Of a DNA stretch of 64,000 nt, positions 8,708-16,281 are shown piece by piece (the stretch's first letter is position 1; each line of letters opens with the position of its first letter). This stretch comes from Treponema_B putidum (lineage in GTDB: Bacteria > Spirochaetota > Spirochaetia > Treponematales > Treponemataceae). The DNA lies in assembly GCF_007830595.1 (NCBI RefSeq), contig NZ_VLLD01000014.1. One strand, given 5' to 3'. Made by a program: the position numbers and the translations under genes. The notes below the pieces were generated by a model. The model searched no databases. It worked only from the letters and a program-made list of their open reading frames with translations, and was not told where the DNA came from.

Positions 8708-10804
8708 TTATTTGGAACGCTCTTCAAGAGCATCTATATAAGAAAGGTTTAGCCTTCCGAGTTTATCAATTTCTAAAAGCTTTACAGGTATTTCCTGTCC
8801 TTCTTTAAGCACATCCGAAACCTTTTCGACTCTGGAGCGTGAAAGTTTTGAGATATGACAAAGGCCTTCTTTTCCGGGAAGGATTTCGACGAAGGCACCG
8901 AAGTCCATAATCTTTTTTACCGTTCCGTCATAAATCATTCCTACTTCGGGATCACTTGTAATTCCTTTAACGATGAGTTTTGCACCTTTAATATCCGAAG
9001 TTCCGTCCTTGCCGTAAATGGTTACGGTACCGTCATTTTCGGTATTGATTGTTACATTATATTTGTCGGAAATAGCTTTTACATTCTTTCCGCCGGGGCC
9101 GATTAGGGCGCCTATCTTGTCTTCGGGTATACTCATCATCTCAACCCTTGGCGCATATTTGGAAAGTTCTGCATTGGGAGAAGAAATACACTGATTCATT
9201 ATGCCTAGGATGTGCATTCTTCCTTCTTTAGCCTGTGCAAGAGCATTTTTCATAATTTCAGGAGAAACGCCTGCAATCTTTATGTCCATCTGAAAACCGG
9301 TAATACCGTCGGCAGTTCCTGCAACCTTAAAGTCCATATCGCCTAAGTGATCTTCTTCTCCCAGAATATCTGAAAGAATAGCATAACGGTCATTTCCTTC
9401 GGTGATAAGTCCCATGGCAATACCGGCAACCGGCTTTTTCATAGGAACGCCTGCATGAAGCATGGAAAGGGTTCCGGAACATACTGTAGCCATCGAAGAA
9501 GAACCGTTTGATTCCAAGACCTCTGAAACGACACGGACCGTATAGGGGAATTTTTCCCTCTTAGGAACCATCGGATAAAGGGAGCGGTGAGCAAGGTTTC
9601 CGTGCCCGATTTCCCTTCGACCGGTTCCGAGCCTTCCGACCTCTCCTACCGAGAATGGCGGAAAGTTATAGTGAAGGATAAAGTTTTCTCTTCTGTCGCC
9701 CTCGATGTCATCATATATTTGTTCGTCAAAGACTGTTCCTATCGTTACGACACCCAAGGACTGAGTTTCGCCCCGTGTAAAGACAGCCGAACCGTGGGGA
9801 CGGGGAAGGACTCCGATTTCGCAGGTTATGGGACGAATGTCCTTAGTGCCTCTTCCGTCAACACGTAGGCCCTTGTCCAAGATATTGGTCCTTAAAATAT
9901 TATACTCCATCTCTTCAAAGAGGGCATTAAAAAGTTTAAGCTGAATTTCATCTTCAAGCTGTTCGGTATATTTTTCGGCCAATTCTTTTTTTACCTTATC
10001 GGATTCGTCGCGCCTTTCCATCTTTGTTGAAAGATAGAGGGTTTTGCTTAAACGGGGGAAGGCTTCATCATAAATTGCCTGTTTATTTTCAAGCTCGGCT
10101 TCAAGGGGAACGAGGGGAAGTTTTTCTTTTCCGGCAAGTTCGCGCAAGTCTTCCTGTATCTTGCAAAGAGCCTTGATCATTTCATGAGCTTTTTCCAAGG
10201 CCGTAAGCATGACCTCTTCGGAAACTTCGTTAGCGCCGCCCTCGACCATCGTAATGCCCTCTTTTGTTCCGGCAACTACAATTTCCATATCGGCCGTTTC
10301 GATTTGGTCAAATGTCGGGTTTATAATGTATTCGCCGTTTTTATAGGCAACACGGGCAGCTGCAACGGGGCCATCAAAGGGAATATCCGAAATATGAACG
10401 GCTGCAGAGCTTGCGATAACTGCAAGGATGTCGGGCGGATTTATCATATCCGTTGAAATGCAGGTAGGAACAAGCTGAATTTCACGTCCGAATTCTTTGT
10501 TAAACAAGGGGCGCATAGGCCTGTCTATAAGGCGGGAAACAAGGATTTCCTTATCCTTGGGTCTTCCCTCCCTTTTTATAAAGCCTCCGGGAATTTTTCC
10601 GGCTGCATAATATTTTTCGTTATAATCAACCGTTAGGGGGACATAGTCTAAACCTTCCTGAGCCTGTCCCGAGGCACAGATTGTAGCTAAAATTGCGGAA
10701 CCGGCATATTCCGCATAAATAGAACCGTTGGCCTGTTTTGCCAAATGACCGGTTTCTAAAATTAAATCATGTTCGCCGATTTTATAAGTTACTCTTTTTC
10801 TCAT
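8708..10804 (-). CDS. pnp: polyribonucleotide nucleotidyltransferase (PNPase)
   Basis: A full-length PNPase of 698 residues. It degrades RNA 3' to 5' by phosphorolysis and can act in the degradosome. Domains in order are a first RNase PH domain (about 10-145), an alpha-helical linker, the catalytic second RNase PH domain (about 315-545, with GRREIGHG and the acidic GDMDFKVAG motif), a KH domain with GPGG (about 555-615) and an S1 domain (DFGAFVEI, about 620-690). It lies immediately downstream of rpsO, the classic arrangement, with a hairpin between them that may be a processing site. Confidence 0.97.
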   Translation of the reverse strand: MRKRVTYKIGEHDLILETGHLAKQANGSIYAEYAGSAILATICASGQAQEGLDYVPLTVDYNEKYYAAGKIPGGFIKREGRPKDKEILVSRLIDRPMRPLFNKEFGREIQLVPTCISTDMINPPDILAVIASSAAVHISDIPFDGPVAAARVAYKNGEYIINPTFDQIETADMEIVVAGTKEGITMVEGGANEVSEEVMLTALEKAHEMIKALCKIQEDLRELAGKEKLPLVPLEAELENKQAIYDEAFPRLSKTLYLSTKMERRDESDKVKKELAEKYTEQLEDEIQLKLFNALFEEMEYNILRTNILDKGLRVDGRGTKDIRPITCEIGVLPRPHGSAVFTRGETQSLGVVTIGTVFDEQIYDDIEGDRRENFILHYNFPPFSVGEVGRLGTGRREIGHGNLAHRSLYPMVPKREKFPYTVRVVSEVLESNGSSSMATVCSGTLSMLHAGVPMKKPVAGIAMGLITEGNDRYAILSDILGEEDHLGDMDFKVAGTADGITGFQMDIKIAGVSPEIMKNALAQAKEGRMHILGIMNQCISSPNAELSKYAPRVEMMSIPEDKIGALIGPGGKNVKAISDKYNVTINTENDGTVTIYGKDGTSDIKGAKLIVKGITSDPEVGMIYDGTVKKIMDFGAFVEILPGKEGLCHISKLSRSRVEKVSDVLKEGQEIPVKLLEIDKLGRLNLSYIDALEERSK

Positions 10805-10866
10805 CTTCTTCTCTTTGAAAATTTCTTTAAAATTACACCAATTTTAAAATTCAATAAATAAAGATA

Positions 10867-10909
10867 AAGGTACAAAGACAAGAATTCAAGTCTTCCGTCC
10901 TTGCACCTT
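10867..10909 (-). promoter_or_regulatory. rpsO-pnp intergenic hairpin (processing site or attenuator)
   Basis: On the minus-strand RNA the arms 10909-10897 and 10879-10867 pair over 13 bp with two G-U pairs. The same pairs would be A-C mismatches on the plus strand, so the structure belongs to the rpsO-pnp mRNA. A U-rich stretch follows. Position and shape resemble the RNase III or terminator sites between rpsO and pnp in other bacteria. Confidence 0.6.
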
Positions 10910-10915
10910 ATCAAA

Positions 10916-11185
10916 CTACTTTCTAAGGTTAAGTTCTTTAAGAATAGTTCTATAACCTTCAATGTCCGTTCGGCGGTAATATTTAAGCAAACTGCGCCTA
11001 TGACCTACCATGCTGATTAAACCTCTTCGGCTGCCTGCATCTTTAGGATGATCTTTGCAGTGATTTGTCAACTGGTTAATTTTTTCGGTCAATAAGGCAA
11101 TTTGCACCTTTACATCGCCTGTGTCCTTTTCGCTTGCACCGAATTTCTTTACAATCGATGCTTTTTGTTCTTTAGTAACTGCCAT
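10916..11185 (-). CDS. rpsO: 30S ribosomal protein S15
   Basis: An 89-residue S15, normal length, a primary binder of the 16S rRNA central domain. Family motifs are visible: KDTGDVKVQIALLTEKI, HCKDHPKDAGSRRGL and GHRRSLLKYYRR. TAAGGAG precedes the ATG and overlaps the end of ribF, so the two genes are coupled. Confidence 0.97.
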   Translation of the reverse strand: MAVTKEQKASIVKKFGASEKDTGDVKVQIALLTEKINQLTNHCKDHPKDAGSRRGLISMVGHRRSLLKYYRRTDIEGYRTILKELNLRK

Positions 11186-11188
11186 TAC

Positions 11189-12055
11189 TTACTCCTTACA
11201 AATAAATTCTATAGTGTCAAAGTTATTAAGGTCTTTTAGGTCAAAACCTTTTAAATCCTTTTCAGGAAAACACAAGAGCAGCCCGTCATCATTTATAAGG
11301 CAATGAGCTTCTTGTTCTTGTCTGTTTGTTTTTTGAACCAAGACCCTATATTTTCCGCTTTGCGGAAGAATCTGCGTTATATATGCCCTAGGAGCAAAAA
11401 TACTGTTTTTGTCCTTTACCTCCCACGGCAAACTTACGAAATCAAATAAAAAAGGATAACCCAAAAGCTCTTTTGCAAGGGAAAAATCCCCTAAACTTAC
11501 AGCTTCTCTTATAGCACTTGAGCTTACCTTAAGGGAGCCGCTTATGTTTACGGGATCAATGGAATCAAAGCAAAAGCCTTTCTGAGGGGCTATTTTTTTT
11601 AAATCAGCCGCCCCCAATCCTCGGCGATATCCGCAGAAAAAATCGCTGCCTACAGCCAAATACTTCATACGGATAGTCTTTATAAGAATATCAAAGAACG
11701 CAGTTCCCTCTATTTTAGCAAAACTTGCGGAAAAGTCAATAAGTACAATGAAATGAAAACCTAATTCCTGAAACTTTTTTAATCTTAGCCTGAGAGATGA
11801 AACATCTCCCGAATAAGCCTTATTTTTTACTGCTGCCGGAGAGCGGAAAAAAGTTACAAGCCCCGGAACAAGGGCATTTTCGGCTGCATAGTTTAAAACC
11901 TGTCTTAAAAGCTTATCATGGCCTTTATGGGGGCCGTCAAAGCCTCCCACACTAATTGCTGTTTCTTTTCCATCGGGGAAAAAATATGAACCTGCTGCAA
12001 CAGGTTGAGCAGTTTCAACAAGAGCATCCCACGAAATTATCTTAAAATCATCCAT
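11189..12055 (-). CDS. ribF: RibF-type FAD synthetase without a recognisable riboflavin kinase domain
   Basis: The N-terminal nucleotidyltransferase domain is clear: VGGFDGPHKGH (the GxFDGxHxGH motif), an aspartate-rich middle, then SSSAIREAVSLGDFSLAKELLGYPF. This domain adenylates FMN to FAD. The last 70 or so residues do not show the GFPTAN motif of a riboflavin kinase domain, so the protein (288 residues) may be an FAD synthetase only. The start is the ATG at 12055, where family similarity begins. A longer frame to 12178 would overlap priA. It lies between priA and rpsO on the same strand. Confidence 0.78.
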   Translation of the reverse strand: MDDFKIISWDALVETAQPVAAGSYFFPDGKETAISVGGFDGPHKGHDKLLRQVLNYAAENALVPGLVTFFRSPAAVKNKAYSGDVSSLRLRLKKFQELGFHFIVLIDFSASFAKIEGTAFFDILIKTIRMKYLAVGSDFFCGYRRGLGAADLKKIAPQKGFCFDSIDPVNISGSLKVSSSAIREAVSLGDFSLAKELLGYPFLFDFVSLPWEVKDKNSIFAPRAYITQILPQSGKYRVLVQKTNRQEQEAHCLINDDGLLLCFPEKDLKGFDLKDLNNFDTIEFICKE

Positions 12056-12143
12056 TATTACAGAACCGATTATATCTTTTTTTCTATTTTGTTTCAAGCG
12101 GAGGGAGGAGGGGTAACAGAGGATGCATTGATTATAAAACATC

Positions 12144-14144
12144 TTACATAAGATTGACCGGATCGGTATCGACTTCAATGTAGATGCCTGTCATCGGTTT
12201 ATATTCTTTTACAAAACGGGAGGCGGCATTTTGGATTAGAGGGAAATTTGAAGAGCGGAGCAAAATCTGTTGGCGGTGATTTCCGGCTATCATCGATAGA
12301 ACACATTCCGAAGGTCCCATTATTTCGGTTTCGTCTTGAGGAGAAATATCGGAATTTTTTTGGGAAGACAGAATATATTTTAGAATGTTTACTGCACCTT
12401 CCGCAGCAAGCTCGGCTTTTTTTAAGTCCTTGCTTCTAAAGACCAAACGAATCAGACGCTTAAAGGGCGGAAAATCCAAGAGCTTTCTTTGCCCGAGTTC
12501 ATACTCATAAAACTTTTCGTACTCGTGATTTTTTGCACAAACAATCGAAGGATGGTTAGGCTTTAGGGTTTGAATAATTACAAGCCCGTCCTCGCTGAAC
12601 CGTCCCGCCCTTCCGGCTGCCTGAGTAATAAGAGCAAAACTCCTTTCGGCAGCTCTAAAGTCGGGCATTTGAAGCCCCGTGTCTGCAAGGATAATTCCGA
12701 CCAGCCTTACTTTAGGAAAATTCAAGCCCTTTGCTATCATCTGCGTTCCGAGTAGGATATCTATTTTCCCCTCCTTAAAATCTTTTAAGCGGTTTTCAAG
12801 ACTATTCTTTTTGGAAACGGTGTCGGTGTCCACCCTCGCAACGGTACAGTCGGGGAAGGAGCGGGAAACTTCTTCTTCTATAAATTCCGTACCTACACCG
12901 GCATAGCCTATATCGAGGGAATTACATTCGGGGCAAAGAGAAGGCGGCCTTGCCTGCATTCCGCAATAGTGGCACTTCATTACATTTTCACTTTTATGAA
13001 AGGTCATAGGCACGGAACAGTTTTTGCAAAGCATCTCATAGCCGCAAGAACGGCATCGAAAAATATGGGAAAAGCCCCGCCTGTTCAAAAAAAGAATTGT
13101 TTGTTTTCCTTCATTTTTGGTTTTGCGTATTTCGCTTATGAGCCTGTCGCTCAGTGCACCCTTTAAGCCGGAAATATTTTCTATTTCGATTTGAGGGAGG
13201 CTTCCGCCCGCAAGTCTTTTTGAAAGAGAAAGGAGTTTGATTTTTTTGTTTTGAATCATATTCCACGCTTCAAGCGATGGAGTTGCAGAGCCCATTACCA
13301 CGGGGCAATTATGCTTGACGGCCAAGTACATCGCAGTTTGGCGGGCGTGGTAGCGGGGCACGGAGCCCGACTTATAGGAAGCATCATGTTCTTCATCGAT
13401 TATGATAAGGCCTATGTTTTCGGCAGGAGCAAAGACGGCACTCCTCGCCCCGACAATCATAAGGGCTTCTCCCCGCCTTATCCTCATCCATTGGTTGAGC
13501 CTTTCGCTTCCCGTAAGGCCCGAGTGCAAAACGGCAGCCTGAGAGCCGAAGCGTTTCACTGCCGCACTTATAACCTGATGGGTAAGCCCTATTTCGGGAA
13601 CAAGGTAGATGACGGCCTTGCCTTGAGCAATTATCTTTTCGGCGGCCTTTAAAAAAACTTCCGTCTTCCCTGAACCGGTTAAGCCGTATAAATAAAAGAA
13701 TTCTTTTTTGTTTGAGCTTACGATTTTTTCGACGGCATCTTTTTGTTCGTCGGAAAGAGAAAAATTCTTATCTTCAAATTCGGCTCCCCATTTTAAGTTT
13801 TCAAAAGAAACTTCTCTTTTTCCCGAAGGAAGAATTGCGGAAAGAGCTTCGCCGAAGCTGCAAATATAAAAGTGCGAAATCCAAGAGGCAAGTTCTATTT
13901 GTGCCTGCCCGAAAATTGTTTCCTTGTCGACCACCCGCTTAATCGGCTTTATTTTATCTTCGCCCACAGGGCTGTCTTTAGGAAACGCATCGGATTCTTC
14001 TATTATGAAGCCTATCAAATTTCTTGAGCCGAGCTGAACCGAAGCTCTTTTTCCCACAAGGCTTCCGCCGTCTTCTTCTATGTTTTTGTAGGTAAAGTTT
14101 TGATAAAGGGGAAGATTAAAGGTAAGGGTCAGCCATTTTGCCAT
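12144..14144 (-). CDS. priA: primosomal helicase PriA (N')
   Basis: A replication-restart helicase of 666 residues, near normal length. An N-terminal 3'-DNA-binding region is followed by Walker A GLTGSGKTE (about 153-161), the DEEH box in IIIDEEHDASYK (about 250), GSATPS, and a zinc-binding block of eight cysteines (CRSCGYEMLCKNC ... CHYCG ... CPEC, about 375-415). QAAGRAGR (motif VI) follows. It probably loads DnaB at repaired forks. UDG lies 13 bp upstream and ribF follows, all leftward. Confidence 0.96.
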   Translation of the reverse strand: MAKWLTLTFNLPLYQNFTYKNIEEDGGSLVGKRASVQLGSRNLIGFIIEESDAFPKDSPVGEDKIKPIKRVVDKETIFGQAQIELASWISHFYICSFGEALSAILPSGKREVSFENLKWGAEFEDKNFSLSDEQKDAVEKIVSSNKKEFFYLYGLTGSGKTEVFLKAAEKIIAQGKAVIYLVPEIGLTHQVISAAVKRFGSQAAVLHSGLTGSERLNQWMRIRRGEALMIVGARSAVFAPAENIGLIIIDEEHDASYKSGSVPRYHARQTAMYLAVKHNCPVVMGSATPSLEAWNMIQNKKIKLLSLSKRLAGGSLPQIEIENISGLKGALSDRLISEIRKTKNEGKQTILFLNRRGFSHIFRCRSCGYEMLCKNCSVPMTFHKSENVMKCHYCGMQARPPSLCPECNSLDIGYAGVGTEFIEEEVSRSFPDCTVARVDTDTVSKKNSLENRLKDFKEGKIDILLGTQMIAKGLNFPKVRLVGIILADTGLQMPDFRAAERSFALITQAAGRAGRFSEDGLVIIQTLKPNHPSIVCAKNHEYEKFYEYELGQRKLLDFPPFKRLIRLVFRSKDLKKAELAAEGAVNILKYILSSQKNSDISPQDETEIMGPSECVLSMIAGNHRQQILLRSSNFPLIQNAASRFVKEYKPMTGIYIEVDTDPVNLM

Positions 14145-14157
14145 AGGTACCGCCTAG

Positions 14158-14961
14158 TCAATCAATTTGTTGAGGCAATTCGTTGAGGCGGGAACGGAAG
14201 AGTTTTAAGTCTTCCCATGCAGGGCGTTTTAGATTGACATCTCTCAAAAGGGCACTGGGGTGATAGGTCGCCATCAGCGGAATGTTTTGGTATTCAAAAA
14301 ACTTGCCGTGCATCTTGCCTATGCCTTCTTGAGTTTCCAAGAGGTTTTGAAGAGCTACTCGCCCGACTACAAGAATCGCCTTAGGCCTTATCAAGGCAAT
14401 TTGAGCATTTAAAAAGTCTCTGCACGCAGCAGTTTCATCGGGCAGAGGGTCGCGGTTATTGGGCGGCCTGCATTTTACCACATTTGTGATATAGCAATTA
14501 TGGGTGCGGTATAATTCGATGGCGGCGAGCATTTTATCTAAAAGCTGTCCGGCCTTGCCGACAAAGGGACGGCCTTGAGCATCCTCATCGGCACCCGGCC
14601 CCTCGCCTATGACCATTACTTCTATCTTGTTACCGAAATTGGAAAACTCGCAAGGCCCTTCGCCTGCAACCGTATTGTGTCGTCTTTCGCATAGCCGGCA
14701 GGCCTTACAGGAAGCAATTTGAGCATAGACCTTTTCAAGGCTCTCAAAACCGCTTTTTGCATCGCTTGAAGAAATTGTTAAGCCGGCCGCTCCTTCCGGC
14801 TTGGAGAAAGCCGTCTCGGAGATAGCCGACTCGGAAAGAGTCGTCTCCGGGAGAACAGTATCGGCAAAATCGGGATATTCTTCATCCGTTTTAAATCCGG
14901 ATAAATAATCGGATGCTGTGCGGAAAAACGTGTATAATATTTTTTTTTCTTCGGCTTTCAT
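14158..14961 (-). CDS. uracil-DNA glycosylase, family 4 (Fe-S type)
   Basis: A 267-residue member of the iron-sulfur family-4 UDGs, which remove uracil from DNA. Cysteines in CKACRLCERR (about residue 87) and later CRPPNNR and CRDF supply the cluster. Motif GEGPGADEDAQGRPFVGKAG and the downstream YHPSALLR are diagnostic. The first 80 residues are a low-complexity extension rich in SETxxS-like repeats (TTLSESAISETAFSKPE), unusual for the family. It sits just upstream of priA. Confidence 0.88.
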   Translation of the reverse strand: MKAEEKKILYTFFRTASDYLSGFKTDEEYPDFADTVLPETTLSESAISETAFSKPEGAAGLTISSSDAKSGFESLEKVYAQIASCKACRLCERRHNTVAGEGPCEFSNFGNKIEVMVIGEGPGADEDAQGRPFVGKAGQLLDKMLAAIELYRTHNCYITNVVKCRPPNNRDPLPDETAACRDFLNAQIALIRPKAILVVGRVALQNLLETQEGIGKMHGKFFEYQNIPLMATYHPSALLRDVNLKRPAWEDLKLFRSRLNELPQQID

Positions 14962-14970
14962 CGGTACAAA

Positions 14971-15876
14971 CTATTGCCCGCCGCCTTGAGTACCGCCAGT
15001 CTGGGGGCTGTTCATCTTAGCTTTAAGTTCACGTAAGGCCTTGAGGGTTTCGCTGGCATCGCTTCTAGCTACGGCCAAAAAATCGATGAGCTGGGGATAT
15101 TGCTTTAAAAGCTCGCCCCATTCTTTTAGATCGTTCATTCGGAATTTTGAAGAGGCGGCTGATTTTCCTTCTTCAATCATAAGGTCGGTAAAGACCTTGC
15201 TCCTTGCTTTTTCATACTCCGAATAAACATCTCTTATCGTTGTATACAGTTTTAAATCGGGAATAAGAAAATCGGAAGAAAGCTGAACCGAAACAATTTC
15301 AATTTCGGTATTCTCCCTGTTTTTTAGGTCTGAAGATATTTTATCGTTAAAGGCCGCATATTGAAATTTCAGCCTTTCATATTCTTCGGGGTTGGATAAA
15401 AAATACTCGATAAATTCGTTTGCGGCTTTTTGAGCCGATTCCTCAACTTTTGCCCTAATAAAATCGTCCAAATCGCCTTGGGTTTTTATCGAACCGTTTT
15501 TGACAAGGCTTATTAAACTTTCAGGCTTTACGGAAGCCGAAATCTTTAGAGCAAACTTCCAGCGGAAATCGTTTTTTTGTTCCATAACCAAACCGAATTT
15601 ATCAGCGGAAGGAAGAGCTCCTTCATTTTTATACTCGATTTCTTGGGCTTTTAAATTAAAGATAAGAATTTTTGAATTAGTCGGAACAAGCCTCTCCCAC
15701 CGCCACATAAACTCGCCCGGAATAATGAGCCTATCATGATAACCTCCCGACTTTGAAAGCATTACACCGTAAGAGCCGGCAGGAACGGAAAACTGCATCC
15801 ACCCTAAAAAAAAGGCCGTGCCGCCTAAGATAATCAAAACAAAAAACCAAATTAAAAATGAAGTTCTTTTTTTCAT
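14971..15876 (-). CDS. membrane-anchored SPFH/band-7-like protein
   Basis: A 301-residue protein with one N-terminal membrane segment (about residues 6-25), then a domain starting VPAGSYGVMLSKSGGYHDRLIIPGEF that resembles the start of prohibitin/stomatin (SPFH) domains, then a charged helical region and a glycine-rich tail (TGGTQGGGQ). HflC-like scaffolding is possible but similarity is weak. The ATG at 15876 lacks a ribosome site. A TTGAAA-17-TATTAT promoter puts the RNA start about 3 nt before it, so the mRNA looks leaderless. A longer frame to 16104 runs through the hairpin repeats and is not credible. Confidence 0.6.
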   Translation of the reverse strand: MKKRTSFLIWFFVLIILGGTAFFLGWMQFSVPAGSYGVMLSKSGGYHDRLIIPGEFMWRWERLVPTNSKILIFNLKAQEIEYKNEGALPSADKFGLVMEQKNDFRWKFALKISASVKPESLISLVKNGSIKTQGDLDDFIRAKVEESAQKAANEFIEYFLSNPEEYERLKFQYAAFNDKISSDLKNRENTEIEIVSVQLSSDFLIPDLKLYTTIRDVYSEYEKARSKVFTDLMIEEGKSAASSKFRMNDLKEWGELLKQYPQLIDFLAVARSDASETLKALRELKAKMNSPQTGGTQGGGQ

Positions 15877-15885
15877 AATAAAGGA

Positions 15886-15914
15886 ATAATAGCACAGGAA
15901 GCCCGATTTTTCAA
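15886..15914 (-). promoter_or_regulatory. sigma70 promoter of the SPFH-like gene (leaderless)
   Basis: TTGAAA (15914-15909), 17 bp, TATTAT (15891-15886). The ATG follows 9 nt after the -10 box, leaving almost no 5' leader. Confidence 0.7.
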
Positions 15915-15920
15915 GTAGCC

Positions 15921-16038
15921 GATGACAAATGTACATCCTTGTACATTTGTCATCTTCAAGTTTTAGCCTGCGGCTAAAACTTGCGAGCATGGAACCACCG
16001 CCATCCATGGCGGTTAAGGGATGGACATCCTTGTCCAT
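15921..16038. repeat. cluster of four perfect hairpins, including a double-hairpin element
   Basis: Arms: GATGACAAATGTACA at 15921-15935 with its complement at 15940-15954 (15 bp, loop TCCT); AAGTTTTAGCC at 15958-15968 with 15972-15982 (11 bp); ACCGCCAT at 15997-16004 with 16007-16014 (8 bp); ATGGACA at 16021-16027 with 16032-16038 (7 bp, loop TCCT). On the minus strand three of the four have GGA at the tip. The cluster lies between two divergent promoters and belongs to no gene. The first two hairpins form the same unit seen at 27100, 48011, 26595 and 19813. Confidence 0.85.
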
Positions 16039-16123
16039 ATCATTGTGAAGTTGAGCGTAAGCTAAAGGCTTTGAGCCCCTTGAGGTTAAATAAAAGTTAA
16101 ACAAAAAGACTTTCTTAAAAAAG

Positions 16124-16152
16124 TTGTAATTTACGGCGAAAAGTGCTATACT
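16124..16152 (+). promoter_or_regulatory. sigma70 promoter upstream of lipoprotein A
   Basis: TTGTAA (16124-16129), 17 bp, TATACT (16147-16152). The spacer end and -10 region (GTGCTATACT.TAC.ATAATG) recur at the paralogous locus at 21153-21181. Confidence 0.75.
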
Positions 16153-16160
16153 GTACCATA

Positions 16161-16205
16161 ATGACAGACAAACGTACCGATAGCAGATACAATGTTTCGA
16201 GGTAA
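16161..16205 (+). other. possible leaderless 14-codon leader ORF
   Basis: An ATG lies 8 nt after the -10 box and opens MTDKRTDSRYNVSR then stop. The paralogous locus has an ATG at the same spacing and shares the TDSRY codons. The shared DNA (ACCGATAGCAGATAC) could instead be a nucleic-acid signal. Translation is unproven. The stop lies in a small hairpin, GAGG..CCTC. Confidence 0.35.
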
Positions 16206-16213
16206 TAACCTCC

Positions 16214-16275
16214 GCTCTGACTTGAAAAGCCCGTAAGGTAACGGGGGTTTATCCCTCCCCCTAATGAGGAGTTAA
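16214..16275 (+). repeat. conserved lipoprotein leader segment, copy A
   Basis: It starts with a 25-nt stretch identical to 21568-21592, containing GACTTGAAAAGCCCGTAAGG, followed by a CCCGT..ACGGG hairpin, a GGGG..CCCC stretch, and GAGGAGTTAA, which carries the ribosome site of the lipoprotein gene. It is probably a structured 5' leader. Confidence 0.75.
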
Positions 16276-16281
16276 ACAATT

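Noticed and set aside
13251..13652. 133-codon open frame opposite priA
   Set aside because: It lies wholly antisense to conserved helicase motifs, has no ribosome site and no family resemblance; a shadow of codon bias.
14971..16104. 377-residue version of the SPFH-like protein
   Set aside because: The extra 76 codons read through four hairpins and a promoter; the ATG at 15876 fits the promoter and the membrane segment.
16214..16275. known riboswitch in the lipoprotein leader
   Set aside because: The hairpins do not match any riboswitch core I can recognise, so it is reported only as a conserved leader.
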